A stretch of DNA of 64,000 nt from Echinococcus granulosus. Its lineage: Eukaryota; Platyhelminthes; Cestoda; Cyclophyllidea; Taeniidae. The position numbers and the translations under genes were made by a program. Of this stretch, positions 1-11,589 are shown piece after piece. A model generated the notes under the pieces. It was not told where the DNA came from and searched no databases. It saw only the letters and a list, made by a program, of their open reading frames with translations. The stretch covers positions 248,001 through 312,000 of the forward strand of contig NW_020170393.1 of assembly GCF_000524195.1 (NCBI RefSeq), written 5' to 3'. The number at the start of each line of letters is the position of its first letter. Positions within the stretch are counted from its first letter, which is position 1.

Positions 1-709
1 CACTTTGATGAGTTTGATATAAATCATTCCCATTTATGGTGGCACTGCTTCACCCGGATGCTAACTCTAAAGAGTGCAATCATTTATCGCTATTGTTTTA
101 TTTTTTTTATTCTTCTCTGTGAAAGACATGGTTCACACTGCAGTGAATGACATCTTGGTCCAATCGGTGTATATAAACGGCAGTATGCTTTGTCTTATAT
201 TTTTACTTTTGTTGGTGTTTACAAGATGCGCTATTTCTACTATTTCACAATTACCAAAACGTTTGATTAAGCTAAAATCAAGTAATAGATATCAGTTTTA
301 TTTTTGGTTGTAATACAAATCTTTTTATGTAGCGACTTGATAAAGCGTAGGAGGTGTAGTTTCTTCTTTTGGTGTTTTTCTTCCCATTTCTGAGTTATGT
401 AGAAAGCTGCTCCCAATGTTTTTCACTTAAGCTATAACCAAGTGGCAGATGAGCTTAAATTCTGGTAATATACCAGCCAACCCTTATCTTGAAGGTCCGG
501 TTGTGTCCTTAAACAAAGGATATATCTCTGATAAATATGGTATGCTCCAAGTCGCCTAAGTCCGTCTCTACATCATAATTTAACACCACAACGTGGCAAG
601 TCCTCTTGCACTGCACTTTTTCCTCGCTTAAGAAGACGCATAGCTTGCCATCGTCACTCTTTGTGTGCCAATGCCCCATGTCTTAGTCTCTACCACTTCC
701 ACCTTTTAG
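1..709. other. Probable intron sequence of TUBGCP2, no exon seen
   Basis: AT-rich sequence to the left of the first recognisable TUBGCP2 exon, which is preceded by a good pyrimidine-rich acceptor ending at 709. I found no stretch resembling other GCP2 exons here. It is probably intron, with the rest of the gene beyond the left edge. Confidence 0.4.
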
Positions 710-2142
710 GTTGCAGCCTCGGATCTGGGGAGCATTGGCTCGAACGAGCGTTTCGCCATTGCGGTGGAAGACTTTGGCCTCAAGTTCAACAGCCTCATTG
801 TCGATTTGCTTGTCAAAATTCGTCGACCGGTGGATCGTGAAAGGGACAAATTGCTCAGTCTTGCTGCCAGGTGAGCCAACTGTCACCTCTGTGCCCACCC
901 GCTGGGAGTGGTGGCACTCTCAGTGATCGCTTTGTTCAGACCCATAAGTTTGTCAAAGATTTACTGTATGATGCTACACCAATGAAAACGACCATGCCAA
1001 CGCAAATGTTGATGCAGCCATAAATACTCGGCGTCCCTAACAGGACTCGAAGCATTGGAAGTGCATGAATAGATACTTGATATTTCCAAGTTCAAGGTCG
1101 AGCTCTTTCAACCGAAGGGCAAATGCTACTATCTGCTGCTACTTTGATGAATTTTACAATCACGTGGTTAGAATTATCTCACTTAATCTAGCTATTTCAT
1201 AGGTGTGCACCCATTTTGATTCACGTGTGCATGCCATATCGTGTAGTAATCCAGTAACTGGGACGGTGATTGAGGCATTTAGGCGACTCGGTGGGGTCAT
1301 ATCCGCTGCAGGTCGACTAATTAACGCTTCCGACTGGGTAGCCATGAGCTCTAAAGATTTGATTCATTTTTTGTCTCACTACAATTTGCTGACTTGAAAC
1401 GAGTTTCACAAGGCAAAAAAAAATACTGAAGGAACCTCGCCCTTGCCTAACCTTGAATTTTTTTTTACAGTGAGCCTTAGCGAGACATAACTTCGACAAG
1501 TTTCCTCGCCAACATCAGGACATTTTTGATAAACCACTTTCTAATTGTTTAGTGACAAGAAAGTCGTGGTGCACGTCATCACGATAGTCGATGAGTGGAG
1601 GAAAGACTACTCACCCGTAAGACGGATTTCATGTCCTTTTGAAGATAAGCAAATCTATTGGGAACTTTGCAGTGCAGAGACTTAGCTGCCCAAAGTGTAA
1701 AGCTTCCTCAGCTGATTGTAGTATGTTGAGGGAAACATAAGAATCACTGCAGGCAATGTGCCAACTCTTGTTTACCCATACACACGTGCGTGTGTGCGCA
1801 TATTATTTCAGACTGGATTTCAACGGTTTCTACACACGCTACAGTCTGGACGCAGTGACTCGTGGTAGTGCTGTCGATGGCAGCCTCGGAAGCGGAAGTG
1901 GTCTTGGTAGTCTCCCGCGACCGTCAAGCTCGATGGGCAGTTTGGCGACACTAGAGGGTCTCTCCACTGCGCCACCTCGTCGTCTCACTGCAGCGGGGGA
2001 CGAGGAGAGTGCTCCGCCGCTCGCCACCCCCCAACGACCACGTAAATCGGCGATACCACCACCTCCGCAGCCCCGCGACCGACGCCACACCACGGCTCAT
2101 CACCTCCCTCCTGCTCCCACCTCCACAATGAGTGAATACTGA
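710..2142 (+). CDS. TUBGCP2: Gamma-tubulin complex component 2, C-terminal two exons (5' part off window)
   Basis: GCP2 is a core subunit of the gamma-tubulin small complex that nucleates microtubules at centrosomes and basal bodies. Two exons are visible: 710-870 (phase 0 in, phase 2 out, donor GTGAGC) and 1812-2142 (acceptor TTATTTCAG). Joined, they read ...RDKLLSLAAR then LDFNGFYTRYSLD. The LDFNGFYT stretch is the signature near the C-terminus of GCP2. The preceding helix (FAIAVEDFGLKFNSLIVDLL) fits the last helices of the Grip2 domain. After the signature comes a low-complexity tail of about 95 residues rich in Gly, Ser, Pro and Arg, ending SEY and TGA. Vertebrate GCP2 also has a short Pro/Ala-rich tail; this one is longer. 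The 941-base intron between the exons holds only short chance frames. The gene is convergent with CIAPIN1. Confidence 0.85.
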
Positions 2143-2657
2143 TCCACCCACCCTCCTCTTTGACATATCATTCCCCTCTGCATCGAATCGGACCGAGATT
2201 TACTTTTGTGCACCTTTTTACTACTAGAAAATACGTCTTTGGAATCTGCGTAGACTCTTCTGTACTGAGGAGCTATATCCCGCTTTGAAAAGGAAGCACC
2301 CAAGTTACCCTTGAAGGTAGGGCATCAGCCTTAAATTAGCCTATGTTAACAAGGCTAGATCGAAAGGGTCAAAATGCAAGACTGAAATTTTGCGTGACGG
2401 CATCCTCAGCTAAAACAGCAACATGCTGCAGCTCAGCTGTAATGATAGGCTCTCAAAAACCGCTGAATCATTGGGACCGATTTGGTCTGTATCTAGGGTT
2501 GGAATCCAACGAGAAGTTGTGTCTTCATCACATTTTACTTGCAAACCAATGACAGACGTGTGAAAGCGGTCGAAGACAATGGAATGAGCGAACCGCAGTA
2601 TAGGCTGGAGACAGGCTACGGGGGCATGATTTGACTAACGCGCCTACGATCGCTATC
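2143..2657. other. Convergent intergenic gap TUBGCP2 / CIAPIN1
   Basis: About 515 bases between two genes that point at each other, so it must hold both 3' UTRs. No AATAAA on either strand was obvious. Short open frames here have no recognisable content. Confidence 0.5.
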
Positions 2658-4749
2658 TCAGATATCCGCAGCAAGCATGTCGTCCGGGATGACGACCTGC
2701 TCGCCCGGCTTGAAGGGTGGCAGCCCTCTATAGGGGCAGGAGGAACAGCGAAATGCATCTCCGAGGTAGCACTAAAAGAGCAGGATAAAAGAGAGTTTCG
2801 AAGCGTGGCTATGTACGGTTCCCTTATCGTCGTCTCGAGTAAAGTAATTTCAAAATTAAAACAACTTGAACAGACTCCTACCTTTGGTTTGACGAGTGTT
2901 AGACAATCAAGACAAGCGTCTTTAAAGCTAATAGACACTTCAGTGTAACGTTTGATAGCATAGTGAAATTCTAAGAATATACGCATACAGTTTACATTGT
3001 CGTAGGCTATGCTGACAAAATTTATGGTTTTCCTAAGACAATATCGAAAATGCTGACTGCAGTAAAGGTTCGCAGAGTTCCCAATTAACACCAGCATGCT
3101 TACTCCATGCTAAGCGTAAATCGACTACCTTAGCTTATTCATACTAAAGCTACGTAGGTCCGGAGTAGGAATCGAGTCCGACGCTATTGGAGAACACTCA
3201 AGGAAAGTTTAGATAGAAACAAATTTTTGCAATATAAATAGTAAAATGCCTATTAATTTCCATTTCTAATACATGTAAGCCAAGGATAAAGCTCAACAGC
3301 TCTTACCAACAATTGATGTCTAATCGAATCCGAATACAAAATACCTAGTAAAAACAAAGCAAGCTAACTCACATTGCCACAGGCGGATTTAGCCCCAGCT
3401 GTGTTAGCCTTCTCAGCCTCCGCAGCAGCTTCCACGGCCTCAAGTTCAGCCAGTCCGCAGGTGCAATTTTTGCATGCGCGCTTTTTCCGCACCCCGCCCT
3501 CTGAGGGTTCACCGCAGGGGGCGGTGACGGGCTTCTGTAAGTCGCTTTCAATGAGCAGCTTCTCCGTGTCGATCAGATTGCCGCCTTCCTCCGCCTCCAC
3601 AGCACTCCATACGTCGTCTGAGACGGTATCCGTCGCCCAAGGCAGTTTAGCACTCGCGCCCGTCCGGTAGGTGGAGGGGGTCGAGGCGCTCAAGCACACA
3701 CACCCGCTCTCGCACTCGATCTGTGTGAAGGGAAGTGAGCGAAGAAGTATGTACATTTCGACGTTAAAATTATCGGAAAGGGGTGCTTGTTTTTGCCATG
3801 ATTGTGCTCTCACATAAAACCATATCTGACAAGCATTTCTTAGGGGGACCTCAGGACGTATATAACCATTAGTAATACTTTTATTTGATTACTATTTTAA
3901 GTAAACATCAGTTCAGTCCATCAAACGAACTAAGCCCATAAAAGCCACCTTTAGTCACCCCATATAAGTACAGCAAAACTATCCTTACATACATAGATAA
4001 TACGAAGGTAACCAGTAGACTAAATAATTTCAATTTAGGTAATGTAGTAAACCTCCATACTATCAAAAAACAGAAAACAATCGTCATTGACGTTTAGAAT
4101 GAATTCTTAAACAGCTAACCATGCAATCATTGCCAAACTGTATAAATTGTAACGAAATCTGAGACTGCAGGAGTATAATGCATATCAAAATTATTCATTA
4201 GGAAGATAATGGCACCTCATCAATTACCTCATTAGCCACCAATAATGATACGAAACTCACGATTCAGATATTCGAATGGAAAAAATAGGACAAAACATAC
4301 GTCCTATAAGCACAACCATCCGAGCAACAGGAAAACAGCCGAACACAATAGCTTACAAATTTTATGTTAACCAGACCGCTGAGCAAGGCGGCCTTACGAA
4401 TCCGCCCAACAGACGCGGCCAAGTCCCCTCCAACAGCCTCGCGTGAGATCAATCTGCCACCAACAGGCATTTTAACAACCAGTGCGGAAAAAAGTTTAAA
4501 GTCGTGCTTGCCAGTAGGGAAAGCCTCTGGCCACCCAGTGAGGATGACTGAACCTGCAGAGGCAACAGTGCTTGCAGTGAAGATACTCAGGTTCTCCAAC
4601 TGAACAATGCCGTTGGGTACGGCGGATTTGAGACTTCGGAGCAATGAATGCATTACTTCGTTTGAAGAAACCGTCTGAGAGCCGAGGGAGTCCCAAATAA
4701 CAGTCACCGTGTCCGTTGGTTTGAGCTCTTTGAGCACGTTGGGATTCAT
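2658..4749 (-). CDS. CIAPIN1: Anamorsin (cytosolic Fe-S cluster assembly factor), complete, three exons
   Basis: Anamorsin is the Fe-S electron carrier that works with the diflavin reductase NDOR1 in cytosolic Fe-S protein biogenesis. Exons (complement): 4749-4357, 3720-3373 and 2771-2658, giving 284 residues. All joins are phase 0 with donors GTAAGC and GTGAGT. Residues 1-131 form the methyltransferase-like N-domain. The linker contains the typical GASAKL and LIDTEKLL segments. The first iron motif ends [15 protein letters not shown]. The second reads [15 protein letters not shown] (CX2CX7CX2C), split exactly after CGN by the last intron, followed by [14 protein letters not shown]. In motif I the first cysteine is 13 residues from the next, against 8 in the human protein as I recall it. 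Length is within the usual family range. The next gene on the left is convergent. Confidence 0.95.
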
Positions 4750-6096
4750 TACCTAGCATTTCCAACGATAAAAACATAATAAAAGTGAACTGAGAACTTG
4801 CTTTCCTTTCTGAAGCATTCCGTTTAAAACGCTACTAAACGCTGAATACTCAAAAACGTGGTATTTCCGAGGAGATTAATTATGTGATGTCGTTCAACTG
4901 TGACGTTATTTCACATATTATGCTTATTAGCAAACGAGGCATGACCAAGTAGGCAGATGTTACGCAAGCATAGAATAATAGGACCGACCCAAATCAAACT
5001 GCAAGAAAAGTGGAGTGGCACAACCTCCTAACTTGCAAGGAAAATGCGCCTATGCAAAATATAGAACTGGTTTAGAGTCCAACTGTTTGCAAAATGTTGC
5101 AAGTGGAATGCAGAATTTTAGCAGGTCCAAGGAGAAATCATTACAAGTAATGATTTGAGATTGTGTAAGCATTACATACGTGGATTAAATGGCTGGCCGA
5201 CGAGCACTCGGGTGTAAAAGGTTAACCACACTAAAACACGCGCGTCAGAAGGCTGGCTGAATCAAGACAAACTTACTTAACGAGATAAGTGGTAGTTGTT
5301 TGGGAACAAATCGTACTTTTATCAAGTTTTGACACAAAAATGCCCTTTTGATGCAGTATGAAAACATTTCGGACATTTGTTTGGTATAACAGACCATTCC
5401 CTTTCACCCTTGTTTAGTGTCTAATCATATAATGAATCTGATTCTTTAAAGTATTACATAGCGTAATTTAAAGAGGTTTAGCCATGGAACCAACAAAGCT
5501 GGTCTCTTTTCAAATAAGCCCTTGCTATAAGTTGTGAAATTTTTCATCGTAAGTTTGAATCGTTGCCTATAGTTTTGATTGATTTGTGTGTAGTTTGTGC
5601 GCGAAAACTAGAGTTATACCCAATATTATATTTAGCATTTGTTTTCCAATTCATGAAAAAGTAATGTCGACAGACTGAAATAAGCAAATTGGTTGCAAGC
5701 ATATTAACGTCGGTTAGAAATGGTTGACAGAATGCGGAAATATTAATGCAGAATGCCATGCAACACTCGTGGTGTCTAGGTCAACCCACTCTACTCCTAT
5801 TTATACTTTGGGTATTAATGTAGGATCGATTGTAGCATGAGCAATGTGTAAAACAGTGGTGCTTCATTCATCGTAAGATATTTCTTAAAACCGGTCTAGA
5901 TTTTGGGATTGCTACATTAATTCAATTCCAGGGTAAACTATCTTCTGATTTTTTCATGACCACCCCACCGTAGCTTGCGTTCCAATTTTTCTTCGAAAGT
6001 AGTTTATTCAGAATTTAAAAACTGAGGCTGGTCCTAAGAGCCATGCTTTCAAATAGACAGCAAAATAAGGACTCCATTAAGATTCACGCCTGTTCC
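4750..6096. other. Intergenic, no gene recognised
   Basis: AT-rich spacer upstream of CIAPIN1, which must hold its promoter, and downstream of the first cysteine-rich paralog, which also lies on the minus strand. Open frames here are short and show no domain-like content or consistent splice sites. Confidence 0.5.
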
Positions 6097-6456
6097 TCAA
6101 TACTGGGGACACACGTCGTTGAATCGGTCAAAGTATCTCCCATAAATCCTCTTGTGTTCCTTGTTCTTGGGATCGTAGCCACAGGGCATGACTGTGCGAT
6201 CCTCTCGTGCACAACATTCGATGGGGGCTTGCCGAAATCCACAACAGGGACATTTCTGGCGTTGGATTTCCGGCAGCAAACACGCATCATAGCCCAGTTT
6301 GGTCAAATTGCCATCGATAGGTCTCCTGTAGGGCACGTTGAGTGGCACCAGACGTCCATAGGGGTCACAGCAAGGTCGTAGCGGAAGAGGCAGTGGTTCT
6401 GGGACCTTGGCTGCGTCGCACACACACCTGTTTGGGACGTTGCTCTCGTTGTACAT
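6097..6456 (-). CDS. Small cysteine-rich protein, paralog 1 of a local family
   Basis: Single-exon frame of 119 residues from the ATG at 6456. The frame stays open a little further upstream but without another ATG. I do not recognise the family. Visible core: LRPCCDPYGRLVPL, then TKLGYDAC, then IQRQKCPCCGFRQAP, and a C-terminal block RIYGRYFDRFNDVCP. It has 12 cysteines, including a CPCC pair, and no signal peptide or membrane segment. The same core occurs at 7081-7551 and 10628-10993, which is the main reason to believe this is coding. Pairs of CXXC-like cysteines could bind zinc, but that is inference. Confidence 0.7.
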   Translation of the reverse strand: MYNESNVPNRCVCDAAKVPEPLPLPLRPCCDPYGRLVPLNVPYRRPIDGNLTKLGYDACLLPEIQRQKCPCCGFRQAPIECCAREDRTVMPCGYDPKNKEHKRIYGRYFDRFNDVCPQY

Positions 6457-7080
6457 CCTTTTCAGATGATTTGCGAATCCCACGACGTCCTAAGTCCTCT
6501 TCTAGCACTAAATACGATGGAATTGATCGATGAAATATTTTGAACAGGAGAGCGCTGAAACCACGTGGCCCCGTGCTATTCACGTGATTTATGCGTGGGG
6601 TCATTCAATGCAGATGTCAGGCTAATACCCATTCTATTTACTAATTTGTGATGGATTGGGAATTTGTTATCAAGTTTAAATTAAATCTCGCTTAAATGAA
6701 CATATTGGAAGGATGGGGGATTAGTACTACATTTTGAAACGGTCCAACTACATACTGACGGTATGACAGTAAAAGTAAACTGTTTTTTTTTTGAGTTTTT
6801 TCAAGGTTGTTGCAATACTGATGGACAAGGTACTTTTGAAGGGAGTCATCAACATTTTGCTGTCGTTCCCAGCACATGCCAATATTGGCCCTGCTGGTTC
6901 AACCAGAAGGAAGCATGGCCGTCCTCGTGACCTGTTAGCCTGACCCCAGGAGTCACGTGATTGTGCATCCAGGGGACATTAGGATCGATTGCCACACGAG
7001 GGATATTGGGTTGTCCCAACAGGCATCCGGAAGTGCGCTTCTAACACTATTCTTTCTACTTTTACTAACACGGGCACGAC

Positions 7081-7551
7081 ATGAGTGTCTGTTCGGAGAG
7101 CTGCATGAGCCAACAACCGGTGTGCGGTGGGAGTGGGAGCCTTGTGAGACCCTGTTGGACAGGCCTACCACCCTGTTTTCAGGTGACGAAGCTGGGTTAC
7201 GACGCCGATCAGATGCCGTTAGCTCTACGGCCACGGTGCCCCTGCTGTGGGTGTAGGCAAAACCCCTTGCACGAGTTCAAAATCTCCGAAGTGAAACGTG
7301 ATGGATGTGCTTTCGATCCCTGCTCCCCATGCGATAGTAAACTCTACGAGAGCTACTTTGAATCCTTTGCTCTGCCCGCCGCAGCCGTCAGAATGTCTTC
7401 ATGCTCCGACTCCCAGTCTGACATTGGACCTTCTTGCCATTCGGAGGCCCAGCTGCTTTCTTCCACTGCCTCTTCCTCGCAGATCGGCACACGCTCCACT
7501 CAGTCTAACTGCAGCCATTGCTACTCTCGACGCAATAGGTGCCGTTGCTAA
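7081..7551 (+). CDS. Small cysteine-rich protein, paralog 2 (opposite strand)
   Basis: 156 residues from the ATG at 7081. It shares the family core: TKLGYDADQMP, RPRCPCCGCRQNP, and a C-terminal block LYESYFESF matching RIYGRYFDRF of paralog 1. It differs in a longer Ser/Cys-rich tail ending CYSRRNRCRC and in lacking some cysteines. The sequence just before VTKLGYD (CCACCCTGTTTTCAG) looks like a splice acceptor, so the first 34 residues or so could be partly intronic and the true N-terminus may differ. Function unknown. It is divergently placed from paralog 1, with 624 bases between their start codons. Confidence 0.65.
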   Translation: MSVCSESCMSQQPVCGGSGSLVRPCWTGLPPCFQVTKLGYDADQMPLALRPRCPCCGCRQNPLHEFKISEVKRDGCAFDPCSPCDSKLYESYFESFALPAAAVRMSSCSDSQSDIGPSCHSEAQLLSSTASSSQIGTRSTQSNCSHCYSRRNRCRC

Positions 7552-8337
7552 GGTGAACGCTGTCAAAGTTCTTTGATTTGTTTTGTCATGTGTAAATCGA
7601 TTGATTTCTAGCCCGTTGTGATTTTTAGGTCATGTGATTTCATTTATCACTGCTATACTCTTTCTTGACAAGCTGGTTTCTGCTTAATTAAAATGCTATT
7701 TTGTTATCCTCTTCGTTCTTGCCTTTCCTCTGGGAAGTGAAATACTTCATAAGGCAAAAAAACGTTGCAGTAGTAAGCAAGTTTTTGTTTCGAGATGTTT
7801 TTTTTTGGTAAACTGGATAGTATTTTGCCCTGTTTGGCGTCTGATATGTGCTTCAGGATTGTGATCACTTTAGAAAAGGAAGGTGGGTTAGAACACCGAC
7901 ACAGGGTCCCGTTTATGTAAGCCAAGTGCGGAACTCTGAAAGACAATCGGTGTCTAGAAAGAAACATTTTCCCCGTCTACTTCACGCTAATTTATCTAGT
8001 GAATGGTAATGTTCCCTTTAATGGGTAAGAAGTAGGAAAATATATATTGTTATTGAATAAAGGGCTGAACACTGGACGTGTAAATGGTGCGGTTAGAGGT
8101 GTAGCCTGGAGAAAAAAGGCCTGGCTAGGGTCAACTATGCTAAATATAGAGGTCGGAAAATTTCTAAACTACCGATAGACAGGTCAAAAAGCGTGCCAGT
8201 ATCGATCCCTTCCAGAAGAGGGGGTATGGTGTCTTTTCAAAGGTCACGCTTACAGGAGGCCGTGGTGAATTCAGGACAGAAGGCCACGACCCAAGCCTTA
8301 TTCCCCCTAGTTCATCACTTCGACAGACACGAACCAA
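7552..8337. other. Intergenic, nothing recognised
   Basis: Spacer of 786 bases between paralog 2 and the orphan two-exon gene on the same strand. It contains no AATAAA in the first 100 bases and no convincing exon. An acceptor-like TTCCCCCTAG ends at 8310 just before the orphan gene start, so that gene may have a 5' UTR exon or be trans-spliced. Confidence 0.4.
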
Positions 8338-10052
8338 ATGGACATGGTCAACACATTCGTGACGGAGGTGAAAAGTTATACAGTTGAAACGCCCGACGGC
8401 GAGTTGTTGGTGATCCGAGATAACTGTGGAGTAGACAATGCAGGAGCGGGATCACGTCTCGATCGCTTGTGGAAAATTAAATCTCGTGAATGTGAAAGAA
8501 TTCCAAAGGGTCTCATTAAAATGGATGGATGTTTTGCGAGCAGCGCATCTAAAGCGAGACCTCCCCTGTGGATGATCGGGGCGGCGTCACCCGTGAAGCA
8601 TAAAACAAGGCTACACAGAACGTCCAAATCCGTGCCTCGCAATTCTAAAAGGAGGTGTGAAAAGAAATGAGCTTGAGATTTTAGTGAATATGTTGCTGAA
8701 GTCAGTACTGTGTTTACTTTATCATGACCAATCTTCTGGTCTTTTTGTTGTATGTGGTGTTTTACTAATTTTCTTTCAAGTAGGCAACCACAAGACATTA
8801 TTTATCACCAACTTTTCCCCTTTTAAACACAGAGGCACTGCTTCTTGGTCAAAGAAAAAGTTGCTGATTGTAAAGGCGATGCATAGAAAGCGATGCATTG
8901 AGTCTCTTATTCTCTTCAATACTGTTAATTTATGCGAAACAGTTGTCCGGGGTCTTTACTTATACCACTGAATGTCGTACATGGGCATAGTTACTCCGCT
9001 CCACGGTATGCTGATCTCTACCTACAATTTAAGCTTAGCTGGCGTTTAAGGCAAAAGATTGAGATTAAGTTCCATAAAATTCACCTATTTCAATTATCCA
9101 TTCCGCCGTATGACCCAATAAAACTTCATCTACTGGTTGTTTCTTTGAAGAAAATAATAAGCCTTCGAAGTAGTGAGATCTCCATCATGTATTAACGCGC
9201 ATGTTAGTCCCCCAATTTCAGAGAATGTTTGAATATTCTTAAATGAGTAGCGCTTTAAGGCGGATAATGTATAAATCTTCAGCGAAGGCTTGTTCAACGC
9301 TGAGCTTACAGTGAAAAATGGGCTTCACTAAAATTTCTTTTCGGGACCATTATACCATTCGACCCCGGCAATGCTTTAAAAGAACCAGATTTAGCGATTG
9401 ATTAACACACAGACCTGGGTCATCTGACTTGCTTGTGTCGAACGCAATGCCATCATGGCTCCGTCGAATTGTCCACCCTCTGAGCAAGCCGAAGAAACCC
9501 CTAAAATTACTCCAAGGTGAAGCTGTCATACCACCATCGAAGGTGAATTCAGTGGCCACAGAGACTCAGTCTGAGGCAGAAGAGCCTGAAGATATTGTAG
9601 AAAAATATGAGAGACGTCTCCTAGCTGAATTGGAAGAACTGGCCAAGAATTGCAGAAGGCAGAACTACCTGGACGATCTTCATACCTTCAATCCTACAAT
9701 CGCCACACTGGACATGCGTGAGGAGAATTTCGAAAGGCTCTGGTCTAAGGCCAGATCAAGAGTAGATAGACGGCTCACAAAGTCCAAACAAAAGCACTCT
9801 AGTAGACTGGATGGTCTCTCCACAGGTGATGCGCTCTCCTACTCCTGCCGCTCAAACCTCTCGGCACGGAAATCGAACAGTAGTGGTGAGGAGAATTTGA
9901 CGAGTGATTTGGACACTTTGAACGACTACAGTTGGAGGGGCATGGAATGCACTCCCGCCGTCAATTCCAAGCCGATCATCAGAGTTCAAAGGAAGTTGAA
10001 AAAGGGGAGTAATGTAGTTCCCTCTGTGAGGCCAAGGCGTTTAGGAGAGTAA
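8338..10052 (+). CDS. Orphan protein, two-exon model, 318 residues
   Basis: Two long open stretches can be joined into one frame: exon 8338-8654 (donor GTGTGA, phase 2) and exon 9413-10052 (acceptor AACACACAG). The total is 957 bases, exactly divisible by three. I do not recognise the protein. The N-terminal part begins MDMVNTFVTEVKSY and is moderately basic. The second exon carries PSWLRRIVHPLSKPKKPLKLL, then a charged, probably helical stretch (EDIVEKYERRLLAELEELAK), then Ser/Arg-rich low-complexity sequence. No signal peptide or membrane segment is seen. It lies between paralogs 2 and 3 of the cysteine-rich family. The two exons could instead be separate genes, the second starting at the ATG at 9447 (201 residues). 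Confidence 0.5.
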
Positions 10053-10627
10053 TGAATATTACTTGAACCCTACCACCTACTTATTTCGCCGAGGATTTGT
10101 AAGGAGAGCAATGGGACGATAGTTCCACTCCCAGCATAGATCCCGCTTTATTCGATTCCTTATAAAAATAACATATTTTTTATTTATTAGGCAAGATTCC
10201 TATAAGATTTTGCACAGTCCACAGAGACGTAGAGAACTTTTTGAAGAGGCATCTTTAAAATGTATGGGTGAACATGAATTACTAACACCTCGTGGAGAGA
10301 ACCAACAAGCAGTCAATTAAACCGCTTCATCTCTCGAGTTACCTCCATCAGAGGAGACATGAAGTAGCCAAATTCAAGTCAAGAATTACGACTAGTTCCA
10401 CTAAATCGCTTCGACAGGGGTCGATGCTGCAAGTAGTGGGCATAATCCCTCAAGAACCAAGGAAATTATACAAAAATCTGACTTTTACTTGGAATAAGTA
10501 ATCTATTTTTAGAATTTCACGGATATTGCCCACACGTTGATTGGCAAGGCGCAGCCGTGATGGGGACGCATGGCAGTCCAAATGAGATGAAACCAAATCC
10601 CAAGGGCAAAAAGTTCCCCAGACTGGA
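10053..10627. other. Convergent gap, nothing recognised
   Basis: 575 bases between the 3' end of the orphan gene (+) and the 3' end of cysteine-rich paralog 3 (-). A 69-codon open frame at 10292-10501 has no supporting feature. Confidence 0.4.
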
Positions 10628-10993
10628 TTAGAATCGACAGGCACCTTTGAAACGGTAGATGTGCTCACCATAGAGCCTCTTGTGATGTATGTCCATCTCT
10701 GCATAGAGGCAGGGGTTTGGGAACTTTGAGACCCTCTTGCAGCACATGTCAGGTACCTCCCTGTACGCGCAGGAGGGACATCGCTGCCGCTGAATCATGG
10801 GCATCTGGCAAGAGTCGTAGCCGAGTTTGGTAATAGAACGAGCTCGTAGACCGGAGGACCGGGGCACTAAGGGAATGAGACAGCCGTACCGATCGCATTT
10901 GGGACGGAGGTGTCGTGCGGGCTCACCGGAAAGGCGTGGACAGGTGTGGATCACGTGGCCGCCTATGGAGCGCCTAAAAATGCGTCCCGACAT
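10628..10993 (-). CDS. Small cysteine-rich protein, paralog 3
   Basis: 121 residues from a clear ATG at 10993 in a single exon. It matches paralog 1 along most of its length: LRPKCDRYGCLIPL against LRPCCDPYGRLVPL, ITKLGYDSCQMP against LTKLGYDACLLP, IQRQRCPSCAYREVP against IQRQKCPCCGFRQAP, and KRLYGEHIYRFKGAC against KRIYGRYFDRFNDVC. It has 11 cysteines. No signal peptide, membrane segment or known domain was recognised. It is closer to paralog 1 (same strand, similar length) than to paralog 2. Confidence 0.75.
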   Translation of the reverse strand: MSGRIFRRSIGGHVIHTCPRLSGEPARHLRPKCDRYGCLIPLVPRSSGLRARSITKLGYDSCQMPMIQRQRCPSCAYREVPDMCCKRVSKFPNPCLYAEMDIHHKRLYGEHIYRFKGACRF

Positions 10994-11589
10994 CTCGCCA
11001 CTAGCCTTGTGATCACCATTAAAAGAGGTAAGGGAATCTAGCCGTCGATAGGCCTTTTAAAACACGTGCAAAACACGGGGGATTTGTCTGTACACCAGTG
11101 TCGAAGCAACTTAAGCACTGAGTTACCTCACCGTCTCTGTGGTTTCTGTCAATTCCAGATACACATAAATGGCTGATCTACTCCTGGGAGGTATTTTAAT
11201 CTGTTTTTATTATTTGCAGCTTAACTTTTGTAAGGTTGATAACACTGACCAGGCTCTGGGTTCAAAATTCATCCACATTTCCATTTCACGGCTTCGAGAG
11301 CACTTTTCGTGATTTCATTTTATCCTTAGTATGGTGGAAGCTGAAAACTAGAACCTTTAAACTTATACTCGTATTAGGATAGTTAGACAAATGACACGAG
11401 CCTTAGTCGGGCTCGATCCCGGTCCAATTTGACCCTATTCACACCGCCAGAGGGTCCGCATCTCACATCGTATCGAGAGAAATAGGCATGACAAGGGTAG
11501 GATCTGCCAGTATCGAGGTGGTTTTAACCGCCATCCCCTTCTTTCAACACTGCATTAATTCGCAGGCCATCAATTTCACAAAAAGCATA
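10994..11589. other. Intergenic, nothing recognised
   Basis: Upstream flank of paralog 3. A stretch near 11400-11430 has a weak likeness to a tRNA TpsiC arm, but no tRNA can be built from it. Confidence 0.4.

Noticed and set aside
1203..1397. Open frame in the TUBGCP2 intron
   Set aside because: The flanking exons join in phase directly to give the LARLDFNGFYT-type signature, so an exon between them is not needed.
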